DNA of 5,856 nucleotides from Pseudomonadota bacterium (lineage in GTDB: Bacteria; Myxococcota; UBA9042; PHBI01), in NCBI GenBank assembly GCA_005772945.1, contig SXIE01000468.1:1-5856 (forward strand). Reading direction: 5' to 3'. Positions 1 to 5,125 of this stretch are shown here, one piece after another; within the stretch, counting starts at the first letter, position 1, and each line of letters opens with the position of its first letter. Both the position numbers and the translations under genes were made by a program. A model generated the notes under the pieces. That model saw only the letters and a program-made list of their open reading frames with translations. It did no database searches and had not been told where the DNA came from.

Positions 1-68
1 AGCCCGAAGCGGGCTGCCCATTGGGTTCTCTTCAGGACCCACCACGGGCAGCCCGGCGGAGTCGGGCT
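1..68. repeat. Nested inverted repeat (three-tier hairpin)
   Basis: Three stems nest inside one another. Positions 1-7 (AGCCCGA) pair with 62-68. Positions 10-19 (CGGGCTGCCC) pair perfectly with 46-55. Positions 23-29 (GGGTTCT) pair with 34-40 (AGGACCC), with one G-T wobble, around a CTTC loop. The right arm is followed by TTTCGCG, so it could act as a terminator or attenuator for a gene to the left, but the T-run is short. Alternative shorter hairpins exist: AGCCCG-AAG-CGGGCT at 1-15 and AGCCCG...CGGGCT at 51-68. It lacks tRNA features. It could be a structured RNA, a REP-like palindrome or a terminator. The pairing is read directly from the sequence; the function is unknown. The element begins at the first base of the window and may extend further left. 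Confidence 0.6.
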
Positions 69-80
69 TTCGCGCCCTCT

Positions 81-115
81 TCATGTGCCCCGGCATCTAT
101 GCCGGGGGTTCATGA
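81..115. repeat. Hairpin between the nested repeat and the permease remnant
   Basis: CCCCGGC at 88-94 pairs perfectly with GCCGGGG at 101-107 around an ATCTAT loop. After a small internal loop, TCATG at 81-85 pairs with CATGA at 111-115. The palindrome GGGGCCCC follows at 116-123. With the 1-68 element this makes the first 125 bases almost continuously foldable, unlike the coding DNA that follows. No T-run follows, so it is not a good intrinsic terminator. Function unknown. Confidence 0.45.
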
Positions 116-127
116 GGGGCCCCGTGA

Positions 128-485
128 ACGGTTACCTTCGTGCTTCCGCTCGTCGTCGTGGCGCTCGCCCTCTTCTGGCTCGAACGTCGCTTCGCGGGAC
201 GGCGCGCCGTCGCCGTGCTCGGCAATCGCCCCCACGCGCGAGAGTCCGGGCTCGGGAGAGCTGGTTGCGACGTTCGTCTTGGCCCTGGTGTTCGCGCTGC
301 GCGATCTCGAGACGGCTGCGCTCTTCTATCCGCCAGGCGGCGAGCCGCTCACGGTCCGGATCTTCACGCTCGAGGCGAATGGGCCGCCCGCGGTCGTCTC
401 GGCCCTCGCGGTACTCCACGTGCTCATCACGTTCGCCGCGGCGTCGGTCGGCGTCGTCGCGCTCGCACGACGGAGGTCGCGATGA
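128..485 (+). pseudogene. ABC importer permease remnant (iron(III)/thiamine type), frame-disrupted
   Basis: Two pieces of one permease family lie in different frames. From 128 to about 223, in the frame of the GTG at 140, the translation gives a membrane segment (VLPLVVVALALFWLERRF) followed by AGRR. From about 258 to 485, in the next frame, it gives a second membrane segment, then FALRDLETAALFYPPGGEP, then VRIFTL, and a last membrane segment ending ALARRRSR. The 'LRDLE...L.PPGGE..VR.FTL' pattern is typical of the C-terminal half of FbpB/ThiP-like fused permeases of ferric iron and thiamine importers. A TGA at 125-127 closes the first frame upstream. Such permeases are usually over 500 residues; here only about 110 codons survive, so both the front and an internal block are missing. 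Its stop overlaps the start of the ATPase fragment as ATGA, preserving the ancestral operon junction. The family assignment is from memory of the pattern; substrate cannot be told. Confidence 0.7.
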
Positions 486-659
486 GCGACGCGAGCCAGG
501 TCCTTCGGCTCGAGGACGTCTCGGTCCGACGAGGCGAGACGCTCGTCCTCGATCGGCTCACGCTCTCGCTCGGCGCGGAGGTCGTCGCGCTCGTTGGCCC
601 GTCGGGGTCGGGCAAGACGACGCTGCTTCGCATCTTACTCGGGCTCGAAGCACCTACGT
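482..659 (+). pseudogene. ABC transporter ATPase, N-terminal fragment cut after Walker A
   Basis: The ATG at 482 overlaps the permease stop (ATGA). The first 59 codons read as the start of an importer ATPase: LRLEDVSVRRGETLVLDRLTL, then VVALVGPSGSGKTTLLRILLGLEAPT. Walker A is G39-P-S-G-S-G-K-T-T. Family likeness stops at about codon 59. The Q-loop, LSGGQ signature, Walker B and H-loop that should fill the next ~150 residues are absent in all three frames. The frame stays open to 1453, but from 841 on it is only the antisense of the SDR gene, and between 660 and 840 it encodes an Arg/Ala-rich string without ABC features. It cannot hydrolyse ATP as an ABC subunit. I read it as a 3' deletion in a dead transporter operon. 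Confidence 0.8.
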
Positions 660-840
660 TCACGCACCAACGCTCGCTCGCGGGCGTCGCCAGCTCGACG
701 TCGGCGGCCCTCGCCCTGGCTCACGGTCTTCGTCGCCTGCGTGTTCTTCGTCGTCGCGCTCATCGTCGTCCTCGCGTTCTGCGCGGGCCCCGGCGATGCG
801 CTGCGCGACGTGAGGGACGAGAGGCCTGTCGCGGCGCCGC
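660..840 (+). other. Unassigned gap with an orphan transmembrane-like coding segment
   Basis: This stretch lies between the ATPase breakpoint and the end of the SDR gene. In the frame of position 660 it encodes a basic Arg-rich run, then a strongly hydrophobic segment at about 714-785 (WLTVFVACVFFVVALIVVLAF), then a polar tail (CAGPGDALRDVRDERPV). From about 714 to 850 nearly every third base in this frame is G or C, as expected for real coding DNA. No convincing start codon or ribosome binding site precedes it, and the frame runs on antisense to the SDR gene until 977. It may be a fragment of a single-pass membrane protein brought in by the same rearrangement that truncated the ATPase, or a chance open frame. 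I do not recognise the protein. Confidence 0.35.
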
Positions 841-1824
841 TCATGCCGAGCTCCTGGCGAGGCCCCTCGCGCGCTCGATGGCACCCCAGGGTCCCTGGAT
901 GCGGCGGTCGGCGCCCTCGGCATCGAGAGCTTGCCTGGCCGCCTCGGCGAAGGACAATCGATGCGTATGGCCGATGAGCTCCCAGAAGCGGTCGTCTCGT
1001 GCCAGCAGATCCTCGGTCAGGCCGATCACGACCTCGCGCGCCACGGACCACTGGGCGCGCGTGACGAAGCGAACCCACAGCGACGATAGTCGCGGGGACA
1101 AGAAGGGCACCGCGACCATGCGCGGGTGCCTAAGGTCCATGACCCGCGCGGTCTCCTCGAGGATCTCCTTTCCGGAGAGCGTGATCGGTCCAGGGATATC
1201 GAACCAGGCGCTCGCCCCGAGGGGCAGCTCGAGCGCCCGCACCAGCGCCATGACGACATCGTCGATCGCGACCGGCTGGGTGCGCGACTTCAGCCACCGC
1301 GGCAGGACCATGAACGGCAACCGGGCCGTCAGGTCGCGGACGATGAGCCAGCTGAGGCTGCCGTGCCCGACGATCATGCTTGCGCGCAGCTCGATGGTCT
1401 TCACCGAACCGGCACGGAGCGCTTCGCCCACGTCGAGCCGGCTGCGCAGGTGATCGGAGCCAGTGCCGATCGGCGCGACGCCGCCGAGGTACACGATGCG
1501 TTCGACGCCGGCTGCGGCCGCGGCCTTCGAGAAGGTCGCCGCGGCCGTCACCTCGTGCCGATGGTAATCCCCGCCCTCGCCGATCCCGTGCACGAGGTAG
1601 AGCGCTGCCTGGCATCCGTCGATCGCGCGAGCACACGAGGCCGGATCCGCCACGTCGCCTTGCGCCCAGTCGAGGGCGGGCTCGCGCTTCCGGGCGCGCG
1701 CGGCATCCCGAGTCAGGCACCGAACGCGCCATCCCTCGTGCGCGAGGGCCGCTCTCACCGCGCCACCGACGAATCCCGTGGCCCCGGTCAGGAGCAGCGA
1801 GCGCTCTCGCTGGAGCCCCGCCAT
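841..1824 (-). CDS. YbjT-like atypical SDR, NAD(P)-binding protein
   Basis: A 327-residue single-domain protein of the atypical short-chain dehydrogenase group (NAD(P)H-binding, YbjT/NDUFA9-like). The N-terminal Rossmann motif T13-G-A-T-G-F-V-G20 fits TGxxGxxG, and an Arg-rich stretch after the second strand (R38-D-A-A-R) could favour NADP. Further family-like blocks are GD at 56-57, LYLVHGIG near 76-83, IVYLGG at 110-115, the SRLDVGEALR helix at 128-137, ELRASMIVGHGS at 145-156 and QPVAIDDVV at 183-191. No catalytic YxxxK is visible, so a dinucleotide-binding or sensory role is as likely as catalysis; the substrate is unknown. YbjT proteins often carry an extra C-terminal domain of about 150 residues; this one stops after the Rossmann-type region. 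GGAG at 1833-1836 lies 8 bases before the ATG and supports the start. It lies 49 bp downstream of the regulator gene on the same strand, a pairing seen in photolyase clusters, so light induction is inferred. Confidence 0.85.
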   Translation of the reverse strand: MAGLQRERSLLLTGATGFVGGAVRAALAHEGWRVRCLTRDAARARKREPALDWAQGDVADPASCARAIDGCQAALYLVHGIGEGGDYHRHEVTAAATFSKAAAAAGVERIVYLGGVAPIGTGSDHLRSRLDVGEALRAGSVKTIELRASMIVGHGSLSWLIVRDLTARLPFMVLPRWLKSRTQPVAIDDVVMALVRALELPLGASAWFDIPGPITLSGKEILEETARVMDLRHPRMVAVPFLSPRLSSLWVRFVTRAQWSVAREVVIGLTEDLLARDDRFWELIGHTHRLSFAEAARQALDAEGADRRIQGPWGAIERARGLARSSA

Positions 1825-1877
1825 CAGCTTCGCTCCGGCGATCGAGAGTCGCCCGCCGGGGGAGGTCCCGCGCTCAT
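1824..1877 (-). CDS. Possible 17-residue mini-ORF bridging regulator and SDR
   Basis: A small open frame of 17 codons plus stop (MSAGPPPAGDSRSPERS) fills the gap between the two minus-strand genes exactly. Its ATG overlaps the regulator stop as ATGA, and its TGA overlaps the SDR start as TGATG. It has a good Shine-Dalgarno-like AGGGAG about 7 bases before its ATG, within the last codons of the regulator. The geometry would let ribosomes pass from one gene to the next by termination-reinitiation. The peptide is Pro/Ser-rich with no membrane or known motif, so any effect is probably through coupling, not through the product. It may equally be chance in GC-rich DNA; the SDR has its own GGAG. Confidence 0.3.
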   Translation of the reverse strand: MSAGPPPAGDSRSPERS

Positions 1878-2686
1878 CGTCGATCTCCCTCTGCTGCGAG
1901 GTAGTGATGAAAGGCGGCGAACGAAGTCACGCGGACACCGTAGGAAGGCGGGGATGGCCATGCGCCTCGGCCGCCGAGTAGAAGACCAGCGCCTCTCTCC
2001 TTGCAGGCCGCGCCCACTTCGTCGGTGATCGCGCGTAGAGCCTGCTCGTCGCCAAGAACCACCGACGCGGACAGCGCCACCATCGCCGCCTGGCCGCCCC
2101 GCACCAACCGGTTCACCTCCTCGACCGGCGTGCGGCGACCGAGCCACGACGGCGTCCAACCAAGCTCGCGCAGGCACAGCTCAGCGAGTGACAGTCCGAG
2201 CGTGTGCTCGTCCTCGCCCGCGCAGGCGAGCAGACACCGCGGTCCATCGAGGCGAATCGGAAGCACATCACCGACGCGAGCGAGCGCTCGCGCCAATGCG
2301 TCAGAGGCAACGTGCTCGTCCGCGATCGTCAGGCGTCCACACTCCCACTGCTGGCCCACCTCGACGAGGACGACAGCGAGCTCGTCGGCCACGCGCCACC
2401 AGGACCCAAGCCGAGCCTTCGCCTCGAGGAGCCGACCGTCGATCTCGTGGCGTCGTGCGTCCACCAGGCAGCGGACCCACGCGGAAACCACCGAGTCGCC
2501 CGGAGAGACCGACACCAGCTGCTCGCGAAGCAGTCGCTCGATGGCGAAGCGCTCGAACCGGCGGTGGCCGCCAGCCGTCCGCGAAAACGGCAAGATCCCC
2601 TGGTCGGCCCAGCGCTTGATGGTGGAACGCGCTACCGCCGCAGCCGCGGCTGCTTCGGTCGTCGTGAGCATGCTCGCTGCTCGCAT
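1874..2686 (-). CDS. MerR-family B12-dependent light-responsive repressor (LitR/CarH type)
   Basis: A 270-residue regulator with the CarH layout. Residues 6-55 form a MerR-type winged HTH (LTTTEAA, STIKRWADQGILPF, TAGGHRRF). Residues ~65-135 match the cobalamin-capping helical bundle, with the diagnostic Wx9EH motif W114...E124-H125. Residues ~148-265 form the Rossmann-type B12 domain, with D159-E-H161-T-L-G164, LGRRTPVEEV and LLLGGRG. In Thermus CarH, AdoCbl bound through this His holds a DNA-binding tetramer in the dark, and light breaks it apart; the same role is inferred here. CarH proteins are usually described with ExHxxG; this one has D at the first position, like methionine synthase (DxHxxG). 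The residue after W114 is Glu, where Thermus CarH has the His that binds cobalt after photolysis. A second start at 2671 (residue 6) would begin right at the HTH; neither start has a clear ribosome site. Divergent from the photolyase and likely autoregulated. Confidence 0.9.
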   Translation of the reverse strand: MRAASMLTTTEAAAAAAVARSTIKRWADQGILPFSRTAGGHRRFERFAIERLLREQLVSVSPGDSVVSAWVRCLVDARRHEIDGRLLEAKARLGSWWRVADELAVVLVEVGQQWECGRLTIADEHVASDALARALARVGDVLPIRLDGPRCLLACAGEDEHTLGLSLAELCLRELGWTPSWLGRRTPVEEVNRLVRGGQAAMVALSASVVLGDEQALRAITDEVGAACKERGAGLLLGGRGAWPSPPSYGVRVTSFAAFHHYLAAEGDRR

Positions 2687-2692
2687 GAAGAC

Positions 2693-2720
2693 AAAATAGT
2701 ACGATTTAGTCGTTTTTCAA
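2693..2720 (-). promoter_or_regulatory. Putative promoter of the regulator-SDR operon
   Basis: Reading the minus strand, TTGAAA (2720-2715; 5 of 6 to TTGACA) is followed after 16 bases by TATTTT (2698-2693; 4 of 6 to TATAAT). Transcription would begin near 2686, that is, at the annotated ATG. This implies either a leaderless message or use of the internal ATG at 2671 with a ~15-base leader. The inverted repeat at 2701-2713 lies inside the spacer. Confidence 0.45.
2701..2713. promoter_or_regulatory. Candidate operator for the LitR/CarH-type regulator
   Basis: ACGA-TTTAG-TCGT is a 4-bp-arm inverted repeat in the AT-rich divergent region. It overlaps two TAGT tetramers spaced exactly 10 bp apart (2697-2700 and 2707-2710). 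It lies between the putative -35 and -10 of the regulator promoter and just upstream of the putative photolyase -35, so one bound repressor could block both. CarH proteins often bind direct repeats, and no consensus is matched here, so this is inference from position. Confidence 0.35.
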
Positions 2721-2721
2721 T

Positions 2722-2750
2722 TTGGAATCGACCGAACCAACCACCATACT
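2722..2750 (+). promoter_or_regulatory. Putative photolyase promoter
   Basis: TTGGAA (2722-2727; 4 of 6 to TTGACA), 17 bases, then CATACT (2745-2750; 4 of 6 to TATAAT). It would give a very short leader of about 14 bases that begins at the ribosome binding site. The match is moderate; light-induced photolyases may instead use an alternative sigma factor. Confidence 0.35.
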
Positions 2751-2757
2751 GGACCAC

Positions 2758-2766
2758 GAAGGAGGT
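2758..2766 (+). promoter_or_regulatory. Strong ribosome binding site of the photolyase gene
   Basis: GAAGGAGGT contains an eight-base perfect complement to the 3' end of 16S rRNA (AAGGAGGT, 2759-2766), with the GGAGG core ending 5 bases before the ATG at 2771. It fixes the start, although the frame is open far upstream, antisense to the regulator gene. It is by far the strongest site in the window. Confidence 0.85.
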
Positions 2767-2770
2767 ACCC

Positions 2771-4216
2771 ATGAAGGCGGTGGTCACCGGGGTGAGCACC
2801 AGGACCATCGTCTGGTTTCGCGGCAAGGACCTGCGCATCTCCGACCATGCGCCGCTCCGCGACGCGGCGGACGCCGGAGAGGTCATCCCGCTGTTCGTGC
2901 TCGACCCTTACTTCTTCGCGCCCACCCGCGCTCGCGAGCTACCGCACCGCATGCAGTTCCTGCTCGACTCGCTCGGCGCACTCGAGGTCGCGCTCGCAGA
3001 ACATGGCTCGCGCCTGCTCGTCGTTGCGGGCAAGAGCGTCGAGGTTGTCCCGCGTCTCGTGCGCGCGTGGAAGGCCGATCGCGTGGTCGCGCAGCGATGG
3101 GTCGAACCGTTCGCGCGCGAGCGTGACCGGCGCGTCGGCCAGGCTCTCGGCACGAAGTTCGAGCTCTACGAGGGCGAGACGCTGTTGCCGCCCGGCACGC
3201 TGCGAACGGGAGCGGGAAAGCCGTACTCGGTCTTCAGCCAGTTTGCCCGGGTCTTTCGTGAGACGGCGAGGATCGGCAGACCCCTGCCGCCGCCGCGTAG
3301 CTTGCCTCCGGTCCCTGGTGACGTTCGCCCCCGAGCGACTGTCATCCCGACCTGCGAACAGCTCGGCATCGATCGAAATCAGGCTCTTCTTGGCGGGGGA
3401 GAACAGGCCGCGAAGGCGCGGCTCAAGCGGTTTTTGCGGGATGCCGCCGCGGCGTACCCCGAGCACCGCGATCGCATGGACCTTCCCGGGACGAGCCGGC
3501 TGTCGGCGGACCTCAAGTTCGGCACCATCTCGGCGCGCCAGGTGTGGACGGCCGTCGAGAACGCTCTCGACGGCACGCCAGCGGCGCGCCCGTTTCTGAA
3601 CGAGCTCGTTTGGCGCGAGTTCACCCACAGCACGTTGTGGGACCGACCCGAGCTCCTCGAGAAACCCTTCCGGCCCGCCTTCGCGGGCTTCCCTTGGCGG
3701 TACGACGAGGAGCTATGGCAGGCGTGGGTGGTCGGCAAAACCGGATACCCCGTAGTGGACGCGGCCGCTCGCCAGCTGCTGGGCGAGGGCTTCGTGCACA
3801 ACCGCGCCCGCATGATCTCGGCGAGCTTCCTCTGCAAGCACCTGCTCATCGACTACCGGCGCGGCGAGGCGCACTACATGAAGCACCTCACCGACGGAGA
3901 CTGGGCGCAGAACAACGCCGGCTGGCAGTGGTCGGCCGGCTGCGGATGCGACGCGCAGCCCTACTTCCGCATCTTCAACCCCGTCACGCAGGGCGAGAAG
4001 TTCGACCCGGAGGGCAACTACGTGCGCCGCTGGGTGCCGGAGCTCGCGAAGATGCCGGCGCGCTACATCCACAACCCGTCGGCGGCACCCGAGGCCGTGC
4101 TGCGCGCTGCGGGCGTACGGCTCGAGCAGACCTACCCGCGGCCCGTCGTCGACCATCGCCTCGCACGCGAGCGCTTCCTTGCCCTGGCGACGCAGCACTT
4201 CAAGCGCGAAACGTGA
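2771..4216 (+). CDS. phr: Deoxyribodipyrimidine photolyase (class I-type, FAD-dependent)
   Basis: A complete 481-residue cryptochrome/photolyase-family protein, close to the 472 of E. coli PhrB. It repairs UV pyrimidine dimers by electron transfer from light-excited FADH-. Residues ~11-135 form the antenna-domain fold (TIVWFRGKDLRISDHAPL, VIPLFVLDPYFF). The FAD domain shows TSRLSADLKFGTIS at 241-254, E278-L-V-W281 (dimer-binding Glu and Trp), TGYPVVDAAARQL at 324-336, HNRARMISASF at 343-353 and N381-N-A-G-W385-Q-W. The Asn facing flavin N5 is N381. Of the E. coli Trp triad (306/359/382), W319 and W385 are kept, but the middle position is Tyr362; W378 is an extra Trp close by. By-eye alignment puts R55, F114 and A115 where E. 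coli has the folate-binding H44, N108 and E109, so a different antenna, or none, is likely. The ribosome site at 2758-2766 fixes the start. Divergent from the B12-type regulator, hence probably light-induced. Dimer repair is most likely; a (6-4) or cryptochrome role is less so. Confidence 0.95.
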   Translation: MKAVVTGVSTRTIVWFRGKDLRISDHAPLRDAADAGEVIPLFVLDPYFFAPTRARELPHRMQFLLDSLGALEVALAEHGSRLLVVAGKSVEVVPRLVRAWKADRVVAQRWVEPFARERDRRVGQALGTKFELYEGETLLPPGTLRTGAGKPYSVFSQFARVFRETARIGRPLPPPRSLPPVPGDVRPRATVIPTCEQLGIDRNQALLGGGEQAAKARLKRFLRDAAAAYPEHRDRMDLPGTSRLSADLKFGTISARQVWTAVENALDGTPAARPFLNELVWREFTHSTLWDRPELLEKPFRPAFAGFPWRYDEELWQAWVVGKTGYPVVDAAARQLLGEGFVHNRARMISASFLCKHLLIDYRRGEAHYMKHLTDGDWAQNNAGWQWSAGCGCDAQPYFRIFNPVTQGEKFDPEGNYVRRWVPELAKMPARYIHNPSAAPEAVLRAAGVRLEQTYPRPVVDHRLARERFLALATQHFKRET

Positions 4217-4258
4217 GCCAGGTGCGGAACCAGCGCTCTGGGGTCGGCCACGCACGCG

Positions 4259-5125
4259 CTACGCCAGCGCCGTGGGTTCGAGGTCCTCCGGCTTCTCCGC
4301 GAGCTCGTCCGGCGTGAGCCGGGCGTAGATCCCGACGAGGTTGCCGTCGGGGTCCTCGAGCCAAAGCTCGTGGAGCGGCGTGCCACGCCACGTCGTGCGC
4401 GGCGGCTTGCTCACCCCAAACTCCGCGGCCCTCGCGAGCTCGTACGATCGAACAACCGCGGCCTTGTCGGCGACGGCGATGCCGACGCGGTACAGCGCAT
4501 CACGGCGCAGCTCCTCGCCGTCGGAGACGAGGAGCACGAAGTGGGTGCGCAGCTCCGGCCGAACGAAGGTCGCGTAGCGGTGGGTCCACTCCTTCGGCTC
4601 GGCGCCCAATAGCCACGCATAGAAGCGCGCGCTCTTCGCGAGATCCTTCACGCGCACGCTGGCGTGAAACTCCTGCGCCTCGGGCCCCTCGGGGAGGTCG
4701 AGCAGCGCGTCGAGCACCTCGAGCCGCGCTTGAATCTGGTCCCGCGCGGTCCGAAACCGCGTCAGCATCTCCTCGCGCGGGATCGACGCGTCCTTGCTCG
4801 CCGGATCTGGAATGGGCCAGTGAAGCCGCCGCGCCTTGCCCAGAAAAACTGGACAGACCTCCTCGGCGCAGAGCGTGATGACCGTGCCGACGGTCGCCGG
4901 ATCGAGGGTCTGCACAGACTTGGAGTGGTGCGTCGTGATATCTACCCCGACCTCGCGCATCACCTCGATCGCGTACGGATTCACTCGCGAAGGCTCGCTC
5001 CCGGCGCTCTGCACGGGGACCCGAGCGCCGAAGAGCTCTCGGGCGAGGCCCTCGGCCATCTGGCTCCGGGCCGAGTTCGCGACACAGAGAAACAGGAGGG
5101 TCTCGTCGGCGGTCATTCGGTTCAT
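4259..5125 (-). CDS. arsC: Fusion: arsenate reductase (LMW-PTP fold) + VOC domain
   Basis: A 288-residue two-domain protein. Residues ~8-143 are a low-molecular-weight phosphatase-type arsenate reductase, converting As(V) to As(III) in the cytoplasm. They show the P-loop C14-V-A-N-S-A-R20-S-Q-M-A-E-G, the redox pair C86/C91 (TLCAEEVCP; closer together than the CX6C of Bacillus ArsC) and the acid loop around D107 (WPIPDPAS). This cysteine set suggests the thioredoxin-coupled mechanism. Residues ~152-270 are a glyoxalase/VOC fold with two paired modules ([28 protein letters not shown]...LWLEDPDGN), like ArsI or CadI. Only H154 of the usual metal ligands is kept: R213 sits at the second His position and G265 at the final Glu. 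The VOC part has no Cys, so the arsenic-binding Cys pair of ArsI is missing. The start overlaps the acr3 stop as ATGA, so translation is coupled; a second ATG lies three codons in. The VOC function is unknown; chaperoning arsenite to Acr3 is speculation. Confidence 0.9.
   Translation of the reverse strand: MNRMTADETLLFLCVANSARSQMAEGLARELFGARVPVQSAGSEPSRVNPYAIEVMREVGVDITTHHSKSVQTLDPATVGTVITLCAEEVCPVFLGKARRLHWPIPDPASKDASIPREEMLTRFRTARDQIQARLEVLDALLDLPEGPEAQEFHASVRVKDLAKSARFYAWLLGAEPKEWTHRYATFVRPELRTHFVLLVSDGEELRRDALYRVGIAVADKAAVVRSYELARAAEFGVSKPPRTTWRGTPLHELWLEDPDGNLVGIYARLTPDELAEKPEDLEPTALA

Noticed and set aside
1..68. tRNA gene suggested by the 7-bp outer stem
   Set aside because: There are no D, anticodon and T arms in the right places; the inner sequence forms one nested hairpin instead of a cloverleaf.
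1..140. TPP riboswitch upstream of a possible thiamine importer
   Set aside because: The conserved CUGAGA and ACCUGAU-like boxes are not seen, and the permease start itself is missing.
140..1453. A continuous 437-codon open frame on the plus strand
   Set aside because: It joins part of the permease remnant, the ATPase fragment and then antisense of the SDR gene; most of it is Arg/Ser-rich shadow sequence with no family likeness.
1126..2028. A 300-codon plus-strand open frame over the SDR gene
   Set aside because: It is the antisense shadow of the SDR and its flank, with Arg/Pro-rich content and no domain; the minus strand has the Rossmann motif and a ribosome site.
2204..2770. Upstream in-frame extension of the photolyase reading frame
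   Set aside because: It is antisense to the B12 regulator and crosses the AT-rich promoter; the strong ribosome site at 2758-2766 fixes the start at 2771.
4217..4258. Possible bidirectional terminator between phr and arsC-VOC
   Set aside because: Only a 4-bp stem (CCAG at 4230-4233 with CTGG at 4238-4241) without a T-run on either strand; too weak to call.
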